64,000 nt of DNA from Phocaeicola barnesiae DSM 18169 = JCM 13652 (GCF_000374585.1 NZ_KB894649.1:62001-126000); one strand, 5' to 3'; positions 54,497 through 62,361 are shown, counted from the first letter of the stretch. Notes: generated by a model not told the origin, from the sequence alone. Made by a program: numbers and translations.

Positions 54497-55549
54497 TTAC
54501 GCACCCGGAAAAAATATGTTACCGCCATAGTCGCCTTCGAGCGGAGCCCAGTCGGTGATGGTGATGTCACCCACCGTCAGTTCCGGGTCGGGGTCGGGTT
54601 CCGGCCAGTATGGCGGAGGAGTAGGTTCAGGGTCAGGAATCTCTATGGTTCCTTCCATTTGCAGGGTGCTTCCTGCACTCAGGTCGGCCAGTTTGTCCGT
54701 CACGTCCAGACTGAACGTCACAGTCCTTCCGTCTGTCAGTTCCAGGCGGAAGGACAGGGTATTCCCGGCTTTCGGAAAGGCTCCCAGCGAACACAGGAAC
54801 AGTTCCAGCCCCTGAATCTTCTCTGCCCGTGAGCGGGTGAGCTGTTTCACCTGGAAGACGGCGGTCACCGCTTCGCCCGTCGGTGTGCCTTCTGGCAGGA
54901 GGACAGCCCCCGTCATACCCGTCAGGGTGATGTCGCCTTGTTCCTTGATTTCCACCGCTTCATCCAGCGTCAGGCTGATGCGCAAGGTGCGGGTCCGTTC
55001 GTGCATGCGCAGTGTCACGTCCGTAGTGTCGCCTGCCGTCACACAGTAGAGGGTGTCTGCCGTCCACAGCCGTTCCGGCATTGACAGCAGCTGTCCCGCC
55101 TCATCCAGTTCCAGGGTGGCGAGTCCGTCGGACGTCACGGTGACGGCTTCGGGGATGTTCCATGCCGTTATGTGGTATTCACCCGCGGTCAGAGTGTCCG
55201 GGTAGAGACAGGGAGTTCCGGCAGGAACGGTGAGCGCCTTTCCGGCCAGGTTCAGTACAAAGTCCGCAGGCAGGTCTGCGGTGCCTGCCGTCTGTTCCCA
55301 GAGAGGAGTGAAGACCAGACAGCCGGCCGTGGGTGCGGGTTGCGGCTCAGGTTCTGGCTCCGGTTCTGGCTCCGGTTCGGGCTCCGGTTCCGGCTCAGGC
55401 TCGGGCTCCGGTTCCGGTTCCGGCTCGGGTACAGTCTCCTCGGGAGTGACCGAGTCATCGTTCCCGCAGGCAGTCCATAGCGGCAACAGTATGAGCAGGA
55501 ATGCATAGAGGTAATGTCTGATTGTCTTTAAGTAGTTCCTTTTTTTCAT
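54497..55549 (-). CDS. FimB/Mfa2-like fimbrial anchor with long PE repeat linker
   Basis: 350 residues; lipobox TAC (LPLWTAC). After ~20 residues comes a run of ~14 Pro-Glu pairs (about residues 41-69), then FimB/Mfa2-like beta domains (FVLNLAGKALTVP, DVTLRMHERTRTLRISLTLD). It lacks the Arg maturation site of the other three subunits and is first in the operon, as expected for the membrane anchor. The start codon overlaps a leader-frame stop as ATGA (see findings). Confidence 0.8.
   Translation of the reverse strand: MKKRNYLKTIRHYLYAFLLILLPLWTACGNDDSVTPEETVPEPEPEPEPEPEPEPEPEPEPEPEPEPEPQPAPTAGCLVFTPLWEQTAGTADLPADFVLNLAGKALTVPAGTPCLYPDTLTAGEYHITAWNIPEAVTVTSDGLATLELDEAGQLLSMPERLWTADTLYCVTAGDTTDVTLRMHERTRTLRISLTLDEAVEIKEQGDITLTGMTGAVLLPEGTPTGEAVTAVFQVKQLTRSRAEKIQGLELFLCSLGAFPKAGNTLSFRLELTDGRTVTFSLDVTDKLADLSAGSTLQMEGTIEIPDPEPTPPPYWPEPDPDPELTVGDITITDWAPLEGDYGGNIFFPGA
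55340..55432. repeat. Hexanucleotide repeat encoding Pro-Glu linker
   Basis: Imperfect repeats of GGCTCC/GGTTCC type (plus strand) code for alternating Pro-Glu. Copy number changes would alter linker length without breaking the frame. Confidence 0.7.
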
Positions 55550-55608
55550 TGTATAGTAATTATGTTATTTAGGGAATTTTTAATGGGGTAAACGTGACAT
55601 ACGGATAC

Positions 55609-55651
55609 GAAAAAGGGCGGAAAGCTCCCGTAAAAAGGAGTTTCCACCCTT
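55609..55651 (-). terminator. Terminator/attenuator hairpin in the fimbrial leader
   Basis: The minus strand pairs AAGGGTGGAAA with TTTCCGCCCTT (one G-U) and CTCC with GGAG around an 8-nt loop, with one bulged C, followed by a T run. It lies 60 bp before the anchor gene start. Confidence 0.65.
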
Positions 55652-55704
55652 GCATGTATTGATGATAATAAGTATATTAACGCGCGAAGATACGCCGGTC
55701 GCAA

Positions 55705-55722
55705 TGTGTGTGTGTGTGTGTG
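55705..55722. repeat. (TG)9 / (CA)9 dinucleotide tract
   Basis: Nine uninterrupted TG units on the plus strand in the fimbrial leader. Such tracts are prone to slipped-strand changes. Confidence 0.85.
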
Positions 55723-55977
55723 TTTACACAAATCTCACACATTTCCAAATTTGCAACACACTTTTTTGAATATAGGTATATGCACGATGCAGCGGACAAC
55801 GGAATGTTGCCTGAACAGATTGCCATATTTCCTGAAATGTGCTGTAAATCAAAATACATTGTCATTCAATTATTAAATTCCGTTTGCAAAGTTAGCGGAT
55901 TTTAACGGAAAGTGAGAGGACAATCTTAGAAAATTTGAAGGACAATTCAAGGAAAAATGCTCATAATGAGGGACAAT

Positions 55978-57117
55978 TCAGGGAATTTCCTTAAATTGTC
56001 CTTCTGTGTTCTTGTCCTGCATCCCGGATTTCAGGTTTCGGCTGTAAGTCCTTACATTGGAAAAACCGCAATGTGTAGCAATTTCTTCACGGCTTGCCGA
56101 AGGGTGTTCTTCCCGGTATCGGACAGCGGCCTCAATCCTGAGCCGGTTCAGTTCCTTATAAAAGGAACCGAAACGTTCTTTCATGACAATGGATACATAT
56201 TTCCGGTTGCTCTTTACCGCATCTGCCAGTTCGCCGATTTTCAGGTTCGGATTCAGGTAAAGCCTGTCCTCGGTCAATGCTGCCCGTATTTTCGCTTCCA
56301 GTTCATCCTTGGCATCAACAGACAGCAGGCTGCTGCCGCTTTCCTGATCTGACAGTACCGTTTCTATTTTCTCCACTATGAGTTCTTCCGTTTCTTCTAC
56401 CACCTCCCGATATTCTTTTCGTTGCGGATGCAATATCCGTATCAAAAGTACGATGTGCATGACAGAAATGACCAGCTGGAACCACATGTTATAATTATGG
56501 TCGCCTGTAAAAAACAGCCACCATGCGGCTCCCAGATACAGCACCGGCATGAATACGACAAAACCGGCAAAACGTACCGGAAAATCTTCACTGTTGGAAT
56601 ATTCTTCCTGCATGTGTAGGCGAATCTGGCGCAACAGCCAGCTTGTGGTATGCAACAGCATGGCTGTAAGCAGCAGGGAATATCCTCCGATAAGGAGAAG
56701 AAGCATATCACGATGGCGGTAGAGGGTATCTCCGCCAATCCAGCCGTATATCCAACAGACCAGTATAATGACAAGAGGAATGATACCGGACAATACAAAT
56801 ATCAGTCTGCGGTGTCTTGTCTTGCTGAAGAAAAACCGGCGGAACGACAACACGCCCGCACCGGGCAACAGCAGCATAAGAAAAACACGCATAAAGAAGT
56901 ATGCGTCCGGGCTGTCCATGCGGAAAAGCCATACCACAGGCAAGGCAAAACAGGCATAGATAATTGTGACGAGCTTGCGGGCCGGATAAAAATAGGTTTC
57001 TTCCTCGTCAAACGGACGGCACATGTGGAAATAACGCACCAACGCACAAAACAGTGACGTAACGACCAGTATCAGGCAGGATGCCGCATAATATATTTCA
57101 GGACCTTGTATTATCAT
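55978..57117 (-). CDS. Membrane-anchored AraC-family transcriptional regulator
   Basis: 379 residues. Six to seven membrane spans fill residues ~1-235 (AASCLILVVTSLFCALV, LPVVWLF, LIFVLSGIIPLVIILVCWIYG, LLLLIGGYSLLLTAMLL). The cytoplasmic C-terminus carries an AraC-type double HTH (LKIGELADAVKSNRKYVSIV, ASREEIATHCGFSNVRTYSR). Such regulators are known beside Bacteroidales fimbrial operons. It lies 429 bp upstream of the anchor gene on the same strand and is the obvious candidate to control it. Confidence 0.85.
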   Translation of the reverse strand: MIIQGPEIYYAASCLILVVTSLFCALVRYFHMCRPFDEEETYFYPARKLVTIIYACFALPVVWLFRMDSPDAYFFMRVFLMLLLPGAGVLSFRRFFFSKTRHRRLIFVLSGIIPLVIILVCWIYGWIGGDTLYRHRDMLLLLIGGYSLLLTAMLLHTTSWLLRQIRLHMQEEYSNSEDFPVRFAGFVVFMPVLYLGAAWWLFFTGDHNYNMWFQLVISVMHIVLLIRILHPQRKEYREVVEETEELIVEKIETVLSDQESGSSLLSVDAKDELEAKIRAALTEDRLYLNPNLKIGELADAVKSNRKYVSIVMKERFGSFYKELNRLRIEAAVRYREEHPSASREEIATHCGFSNVRTYSRNLKSGMQDKNTEGQFKEIP

Positions 57118-57233
57118 TTCGGATTTCTAAAAATTTTGCGAATTTACAAAAATCCGTTCGTATTAGGCCTCTAATCAGAGCTTTTTATCATCTAACCCCC
57201 TTATTTTTCATATGTATGTCAAAGAACAATGGA

Positions 57234-57635
57234 TTATTTCTTTATTTTTATGGCTTTTACTAAATGAAGCTCCTTTATACCGAGTTTACGAAGTTCGGGT
57301 GAATGCACATAAATGACACCGACCTCATAAGTGTCGGGCTTCACATGAAAACTGTAAAGCAGATAACCGGTATATGGTTTGGCAAGCAGGCACGCATGGT
57401 AATGATACTTTCCGTCACTCACCGGAAAAATATACTCTTTCCCGCACAGACACCTGAAAATGCCGTAGGCTTCGTCCTCGCTGAACACACGAACCATCCT
57501 GATGTCCGTGCGGTTGCGTGTATAGGGCTGACCGATGGCCTTGCCGTCCGGGAAAAGGACGGCAAGGATGCTGTCGGAATCCCCTTTCTCCGACGCAAAT
57601 GACCTGATGTCGCCTGCTGACAAAGCACTCTTCAT
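57234..57635 (-). CDS. Unknown small cytoplasmic protein
   Basis: 133 residues, no signal or membrane segment. It has a beta-rich core (GIFRCLCGKEYIFPVSDGKYHY, YLLYSFHVKPDTYEVGVIYV) and a C-terminal Lys-rich helix. I do not recognise a family. It lies 117 bp upstream of the AraC regulator on the same strand, in the same insert-like region as the fimbrial operon. Confidence 0.55.
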   Translation of the reverse strand: MKSALSAGDIRSFASEKGDSDSILAVLFPDGKAIGQPYTRNRTDIRMVRVFSEDEAYGIFRCLCGKEYIFPVSDGKYHYHACLLAKPYTGYLLYSFHVKPDTYEVGVIYVHSPELRKLGIKELHLVKAIKIKK

Positions 57636-58055
57636 CGTTCTAAAATTTTTTTGGTTTCAAATTTAGTTCGTGAAGAATCCTTCGTCGCTACGCAAATCAT
57701 TGAGGAATACTGCAATTCTCGTTCACGCCTCATTTTCTTGCGTGAGTTGTTAGTAACTCACTGGAAGTTAGTATTTTCTATATTCTTCCAACCTCATCAT
57801 AACCTGTTTTGAGCATGGTCACGAATTGGTAACGCTGCGATGTCCTAACTTGGCTTTTTCATTGCTTTTTCTGTCTTTCATTTTTTCAAGCCATCTTCCT
57901 AAAACGCCTATCTGCCAATAACTTTGCTACATTTTTCTGTTTATCACTTTTTATTCGTACTTTTGTAGTATTAACATCAATATTTTTAGGTTTGTACTAT
58001 TATAATGAAGTTTCTGCAGAAATACTGCATAGCTCATTCTACTAAATCATTTCTC
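57636..58055. other. Gene-free end of the fimbrial/mobile region
   Basis: No credible gene. It contains TACTTTTG at 57958-57965 inside GTACTTTTGT, one base off the GTANNTTTGC core reported for CTnDOT-type attachment sites, and inverted GTGAGTTGTTAGTAACTCAC near 57742. It may be an element end or just a promoter whose gene is lost. Confidence 0.35.
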
Positions 58056-59270
58056 TCATCGGGCATTGAACCTGAAACCGATTCCCAGCATCAGGTTGTT
58101 GGGGTCCTTGAAACGATACAGCTGATAGCCCGTATGCAGGAAAAGATACTTCGTAATATTGGTCTTCAGGACAAAAGTCTGGTAGAAAGAATTGTTATCC
58201 GCTCCGTGACAAAAGAAATTCTTTCCTATACCCAGATTGATGGAAAAGATGGGCATGACGATTTCGGCACGCAGGGAAAGGCCAGCCGAAAACTGCTCCC
58301 GGAAAGGAGGACGATAAAACTGCAGTTCATCCGGGTCGGACGGAAAATAATCGTTAGCCACGTGATTCCCGATATTGGCACTCTCATCGTACTGCATATC
58401 CAGCGAAACGCCAGCCCGGAAATACTTGCTGAAGTTATAGAGCGGGTTGAAATTCAATCCTAAAATACCGAAAGACCCTGGAGCCAGTACCGGATTCGAA
58501 TCGGCTGGAAAGATTCCCCGTTTCCGGGTAGCACCATACACAATGAGGTCATAACTCACATATCTATGAAAAGTATTTTCCCGTTGCAGACCGGAAGAAA
58601 GGATTCTTTCCGGCGCACCATTTCCAAAGAAATGCGTAACACCTACAGAGGCCCCAATGGTATTCACCCCGGAATTCGGGTAATGGGTATTTCCGTTGGA
58701 GTAATGCGTGACGTCTATCCCTGCCCGCAAATTTGTGTTGGGGGCAAGCTGCCAGTTCAGCATAAAGCCTAAATTGATGTAGGCATTGATTTTCGAACCG
58801 ACCACCCGATTCCACGGATTAGTCTCTTCATCATATTTCTTCCATCCGAAAGAAGCCCCGAAATTCCATTCATAATCCAGTGAAAGTTTCGGAGTGAGAG
58901 CTGCTATCCTGGAAGTTTGGAATACATAGACTGCCAATGGGTTCCCTACTTCCGACGGGCAGAAGAAAGTATTGTAAGCGATACCGATACCCTGTACGGC
59001 ATACGGATACATCCTACCCATCTTGGTAGAAGGCGAGAACCTGAATCCATATTTCAGATGACCGGAAAGAGTGGCATCTATTCTTTCGCCTGTACTGTTC
59101 GCTCCTCTGAAAAACTCATGAGTCTGAAATACGTAGGCGGGACGGAAATCAGCGCCAATCATGTGGATTACCTTTCTGGAAACAGAATCAGCTTCGTAGG
59201 CCGATACATAAGCGGCCGATAAAATCAGGGACAAGACAAGCAAGCGGGTCTTGAGTATCATCGTATTCAT
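58056..59270 (-). CDS. PagL-like lipid A deacylase / acyloxyacyl hydrolase family
   Basis: 404 residues from ATG 59270; an upstream TTG at 59303 is rejected. Signal peptide, then a beta-barrel. The PagL-family segment is DVTHYSNGNTHYPNSGVNTI, with the His-Ser pair expected for catalysis. Family knowledge: outer-membrane 3-O-deacylation of lipid A or similar acyl cleavage. It is much longer than PagL of proteobacteria (~170 residues) but similar to Bacteroidales homologues. It has its own promoter, so lipid A remodelling may be separately regulated. Confidence 0.75.
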   Translation of the reverse strand: MNTMILKTRLLVLSLILSAAYVSAYEADSVSRKVIHMIGADFRPAYVFQTHEFFRGANSTGERIDATLSGHLKYGFRFSPSTKMGRMYPYAVQGIGIAYNTFFCPSEVGNPLAVYVFQTSRIAALTPKLSLDYEWNFGASFGWKKYDEETNPWNRVVGSKINAYINLGFMLNWQLAPNTNLRAGIDVTHYSNGNTHYPNSGVNTIGASVGVTHFFGNGAPERILSSGLQRENTFHRYVSYDLIVYGATRKRGIFPADSNPVLAPGSFGILGLNFNPLYNFSKYFRAGVSLDMQYDESANIGNHVANDYFPSDPDELQFYRPPFREQFSAGLSLRAEIVMPIFSINLGIGKNFFCHGADNNSFYQTFVLKTNITKYLFLHTGYQLYRFKDPNNLMLGIGFRFNAR

Positions 59271-59328
59271 AACGGGAGCGGCAACTTCTTTTTTAATATT
59301 CAAAGCTAAAAGTGTGTTTATTCATAGA

Positions 59329-59360
59329 CAAATATAGCAGGTTTATGTTTTGCTTCCAAC
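59329..59360 (-). promoter_or_regulatory. Promoter of the PagL-like gene
   Basis: On the minus strand GTTG (59360-59357), 20 bp, TATATTTG (59336-59329). One mismatch to consensus. Confidence 0.6.
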
Positions 59361-59439
59361 TTTAAAATTAAAGAAATCATAAGATGGATAGACCCTGTTT
59401 TTCTTTCCGTCCGGTAAGATTTCCCCAGCTACATCCAAA

Positions 59440-59530
59440 AACGAACGTTTGTTTTGAATCAAACACGAGCATGTTTTCATGCATTCGTCCGTTCGTTTTA
59501 ATCAAAACATGCTCATGTTTCAAGGAAGAC
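59440..59530. promoter_or_regulatory. Cluster of small dyads between divergent genes
   Basis: At least three dyads occur: GCATG-TTTT-CATGC (59469-59482), AAACATG-CT-CATGTTT (59505-59520) and GTTTT-AATC-AAAAC just before it, plus GAGCATGTTTT and its complement at 59467-59477 and 59504-59514. They could be operator sites for the PagL-like and nitroreductase genes. Confidence 0.4.
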
Positions 59531-59681
59531 ACGAGTATATTTTTCAGAACCTGACGTACGTTATTCCTACACGTACCTTTATCCCCAAATATCATACAAT
59601 GACCCAGTCAAGAGTCTTCTGGAATTTGAAGTGATGGATTTATTTTCAAATGCCAAAGCACCATATTCCCGTTGAAATACG

Positions 59682-59689
59682 TACATTTG
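59682..59689 (+). promoter_or_regulatory. -7 element of the nitroreductase gene
   Basis: TACATTTG fits TAnnTTTG, 28 bp before the start codon. No TTTG at the proper distance. Confidence 0.5.
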
Positions 59690-59717
59690 CCGGCAAGTAA
59701 CCTTTAAAACAAGCATC

Positions 59718-60248
59718 ATGGATTTCGAACAACTCATCAACGCCCGGCAAAGTGACCGGAAATACGATACCCAACCCATAGACCGTGCCCTACTGGTGCG
59801 TTGCCTGGAAGCGGCACGCATCGCCCCGTCGGCCTGTAACTCACAACCCTGGAAATTCGTCGTCGTAGACGACCCCAAACTGCTGGCCGGCATGAAGGAA
59901 GCGGCGGCAGGAATGGGCATGAACAAATGGGTAACCGATGTACCGGTCATTGTAGCCGTAGTGCTGGAGAAAATGAATCTGACCGCCCGGATAGGCAGTG
60001 TCATCAAGGATAAGGAATACTCCTTGCTGGACGTAGGCATCGCCGTAGAGCATTTCTGCCTGCAAGCTACCGAGCTGGGACTGGGAACCTGCATCATCGG
60101 CTGGTTCGACGAAAAGAAAGTAAAGAAGCTGCTGGACATTCCCAAACGCAGGGTTCCGTTGCTCATCAGCGTAGGTTACCCCGCCTCCGAACACCGGAAA
60201 AAGGTACGCAAGCCACTGGAAGAAATGAGCAGTTGGAACAAGTACTGA
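59718..60248 (+). CDS. Nitroreductase family protein
   Basis: 176 residues, short member of the FMN-dependent nitroreductase family. RQSDRKYDTQPID and EAARIAPSACNSQPWKFVVV bind FMN phosphate; YSLLDVGIAVEHFCLQATEL and LGTCIIGWFDEKKVKKLLDI complete the fold. It probably reduces quinones or nitro compounds with NAD(P)H. Its last ~70 bp are repeated at 61601-61673 on the other side of the Abi gene. Confidence 0.92.
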   Translation: MDFEQLINARQSDRKYDTQPIDRALLVRCLEAARIAPSACNSQPWKFVVVDDPKLLAGMKEAAAGMGMNKWVTDVPVIVAVVLEKMNLTARIGSVIKDKEYSLLDVGIAVEHFCLQATELGLGTCIIGWFDEKKVKKLLDIPKRRVPLLISVGYPASEHRKKVRKPLEEMSSWNKY

Positions 60249-60250
60249 GG

Positions 60251-60437
60251 ACGGAAAAGACTGGACGTACAGGAGGAATACCTGCAGAAGTTCAAAAAGA
60301 TTCTGAATGCACGTCAGCTTCAGACAGTGATGAAGCATCATAAGCTGAAAGGCCCACATCCGAATTTCCCGGCTCCGGGATATAACGGCGCATGCCGGAC
60401 CAACTGCCCGGCCAACGCACCGGCAACCAATAACTGA
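60251..60437 (+). pseudogene. 3' fragment of the Spy/CpxP-like gene
   Basis: Directly after the nitroreductase stop, KRLDVQEEYLQKFKKILNAR, then QLQTVMKHHKLKGPHPNFPA and an end CPANAPATNN repeat the C-terminal third of the gene at 61837-62361, with substitutions and a 7-codon deletion. It has no start and is fused in mid-gene to the nitroreductase 3' end at ACGG. Confidence 0.85.
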
Positions 60438-60558
60438 TGATACCCATACCCTGAATGCACATAGCCAGCGCTTCACTGGATTCTGGGTCAAGCCCGGAAT
60501 GACATTAGTGGGAAAAAACGTGGTTATCATGCCCAACCCACATTTCTCTTGCGAAGGG

Positions 60559-60590
60559 TTTGGTGAATTCAAAATAAAGTCATACCTTTG
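60559..60590 (+). promoter_or_regulatory. Consensus sigma-ABfr promoter of the Abi leader RNA
   Basis: TTTG (60559-60562), exactly 20 bp, TACCTTTG (60583-60590). Both elements match the Bacteroides consensus. The start of transcription would be about 60596-60598. Confidence 0.75.
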
Positions 60591-60595
60591 CAGTA

Positions 60596-60646
60596 CGAGA
60601 ACCCCCAAGCCTCTCAACGATGCTAAAATCGGGGGTCGTTTTATTT
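60596..60646 (+). ncRNA. Short structured leader RNA of the Abi gene
   Basis: About 45-50 nt from the predicted start. ACCCCC (60601-60606) pairs with GGGGGT (60631-60636), and outer ACG (60595-60597) with CGT (60637-60639). GAGA (60597-60600) can pair with TCTC (60612-60615) across this stem as an H-type pseudoknot, competing partly with the ACG pair. TTTTATTTTT follows, as in an intrinsic terminator. The Abi start lies 14 bp after the hairpin. It may be a guide-like or antitoxin RNA, or an attenuator. Confidence 0.45.
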
Positions 60647-60652
60647 TTATGC

Positions 60653-61555
60653 ATGACCATCCATTTCCATAAAACCTACCAGACTCCCGCAGATATTGTA
60701 GCCCTGCTACAAAGTAGAGGATTAAATATTGATAATCCCAAACGTGCAGAGCACTACATCCGGAGCATCGGTTATTATCGGTTCAGTGCCTATCTGTATC
60801 CCCTGTTGCAAATGCCCAAAGAAGCCCATCAATACAAAGTGGGCAGCACATTCCAAGACGCACTCAACTTGTACCGTTTCGACAAGAAGTTACGGCTCTT
60901 TCTATTTAACGAGATAGAGAAAGTAGAGATAGCCCTACGCAGTGCGTTGGCAAACATTGCGGCAGAGGAAACGGGCAATATTTTTTGGATGACAGATGTC
61001 TCAATGTTCGCCAACGAAGACAAGTTCAACCGGACAATGACGTTGGTGGACAAAGAACTGACTAACTCGAAAGAGGATTTTATCCTGCATTTCAAAAAGA
61101 AATACAGCAATACCTATCCGCCAGCATGGATGCTCATGGAGATTTTGCCTCTCGGTATCGTTACCCGCATATACGAGAACATCAAGTCAAATGCCCTAAA
61201 AAAGAAGATTTCCGGCTACTTCAATCTGCCTGTTCCGATGTTCATTTCATGGCTCACGGTAATAACCCTTACTCGAAATTCCTGTTGCCACCATTCAAGG
61301 GTATGGAATAAGATATATGCTGTCAATCCCAAAGTAGCCAAAAAGAAGCTGAAACGGCCTTGGATCAGTGAAGAGGTTTCTCCTTATAGGACATTTTATG
61401 AAATCTGCATCATCAAGTGGTTTGTTGATATCGTGTCCCCCAACAATGACATGAAAATTCACTTGCAAGAGCTATTGGCAGATTTTCCGATGATAGACAT
61501 CAAGGCTATGGGCTTCCCTACGAACTGGCAAGAAGAACCACTTTGGAAGGAATAG
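60653..61555 (+). CDS. Abi_2-family HEPN protein (AbiD/AbiF-like)
   Basis: 300 residues from ATG 60653; an in-frame ATG at 60620 lies within the leader hairpin and is rejected. The family pattern is clear: HFHKTYQTPADIVALLQSRG, then YYRFSAYLYPL, RFDKKLRLFLFNEIEKVEIA and the C-terminal TRNSCCHHSRVWN. RNSCCH fits the HEPN RNase motif R-x4-H. Known Abi_2 proteins abort phage infection, and AbiF-type members have been described as RNA-controlled relatives of Cas13 (recollection, unverified). A cytoplasmic RNA-cutting toxin is inferred. Confidence 0.85.
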   Translation: MTIHFHKTYQTPADIVALLQSRGLNIDNPKRAEHYIRSIGYYRFSAYLYPLLQMPKEAHQYKVGSTFQDALNLYRFDKKLRLFLFNEIEKVEIALRSALANIAAEETGNIFWMTDVSMFANEDKFNRTMTLVDKELTNSKEDFILHFKKKYSNTYPPAWMLMEILPLGIVTRIYENIKSNALKKKISGYFNLPVPMFISWLTVITLTRNSCCHHSRVWNKIYAVNPKVAKKKLKRPWISEEVSPYRTFYEICIIKWFVDIVSPNNDMKIHLQELLADFPMIDIKAMGFPTNWQEEPLWKE

Positions 61556-61600
61556 CCTCACCAACCAGACACATCCACGGATACACATATTTTGTCATTC

Positions 61601-61673
61601 CCGCCTCCGAACACCGGAAAAAGGTACGCAAGCCACTGGAAGAAATGAGCAGTTGGAACAAATACTGAGAACG
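61601..61673 (+). pseudogene. 3' fragment of the nitroreductase gene
   Basis: CCGCCTCCGAACACCGGAAA through the stop codon repeats 60181-60253 with two substitutions. It has no upstream part. It marks the right edge of the Abi insertion. Confidence 0.85.
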
Positions 61674-61836
61674 TTACAGACTATTTAGAGAAACTAAAAT
61701 AGGTTATCGGAATAAACCTTGTCTGCACGGAATTGTCAAATGAACAAATGCGGTAAGAAACACTACAGATGCTAACTGGTACCTATGCAATCTGTCAGCT
61801 GATTCCGCACAAGTTTAATCCTAAAATAAGAAGACT

Positions 61837-62361
61837 ATGAAAATGACAATGAACCGCTTATTTGTGACAATGACTTTGGCTGCCTTGCTGTGCAGCGGAA
61901 ACGTAATGGCCCGTAACCCTCAGAAACCGGAAAAGCGGGAACTGACTCCGGCAGAACGGATGGATGCCTCTCTGAAAAGACTGGAAGGCCGGCTGATGCT
62001 GGACGAAGAGACCGCCGCCAAGTTCGCTCCACTATATAAGGAATACCTGGAAGCGCTCCGCAACTGCCGTCCGGAATGTCCGAAAGAAAAAGGCCAGAAA
62101 GAATGTACGGACGCAGAGATAGAGAAACGTCTGGAGGAACACATCGCCTGCGAACGGAAAAGACTGGACGTACAGGAGGAATACCTGCAGAAGTTCAAAA
62201 AGATTCTGAATGCACGTCAGCTTCAGGCAGTGATGTCGCCGAAAGGAATGGAAATGAAGCATCATAAGATGAAAGGCCCACGTCCGAATTTCCCGGCTCC
62301 AGGTAACAACGGTACATGCCGGGCCAATTGCCCTGCCAATACTCCGGCACCCAATAAATAA
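61837..62361 (+). CDS. Spy/CpxP-like periplasmic protein
   Basis: 174 residues. Signal peptide ending GNVMA, then helical mature part: ELTPAERMDASLKRLEGRL, EETAAKFAPLYKEYLEALRN and KRLDVQEEYLQKFKKILNAR. This helical hairpin with an LTP start resembles Spy/CpxP and related DUF4890 proteins, which act as periplasmic chaperones or envelope-stress sensors. The C-terminus is Pro-, Gly- and Cys-rich (FPAPGNNGTCRANCPANTPA). Originally it must have followed the nitroreductase gene directly. Confidence 0.75.
   Translation: MKMTMNRLFVTMTLAALLCSGNVMARNPQKPEKRELTPAERMDASLKRLEGRLMLDEETAAKFAPLYKEYLEALRNCRPECPKEKGQKECTDAEIEKRLEEHIACERKRLDVQEEYLQKFKKILNARQLQAVMSPKGMEMKHHKMKGPRPNFPAPGNNGTCRANCPANTPAPNK

Larger units (their letters stand above)
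55546..55977 (-). promoter_or_regulatory. Long leader of the fimbrial operon
   Basis: On the minus strand a -7 element TAACTTTG (55894-55887) without clear -33 is followed by a leader frame (ATG 55865 to stop 55677), a (CA)9 tract (55722-55705) and a terminator-like hairpin (55651-55609). A second frame runs through the tract and hairpin and stops at 55546, overlapping the fimbrial ATG. Together these look like an attenuator or phase-variable control region. Confidence 0.5.

Noticed and set aside
55685-55732. Phase-variable promoter with the CA tract as -33/-7 spacer
   Set aside because: TTTG (55729-55732) and TATCTTCG (55685-55692) on the minus strand are 36 bp apart, far above 19-21 bp, so tract changes of one or two units would not create a proper spacing.
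58005-58463. Plus-strand frame behind a TACTTTTG box
   Set aside because: Most of it is antisense to the PagL-like gene; only the first ~17 codons lie outside.
59579-60166. 195-codon minus-strand frame
   Set aside because: Antisense of the nitroreductase gene, whose FMN-binding motifs are clear.
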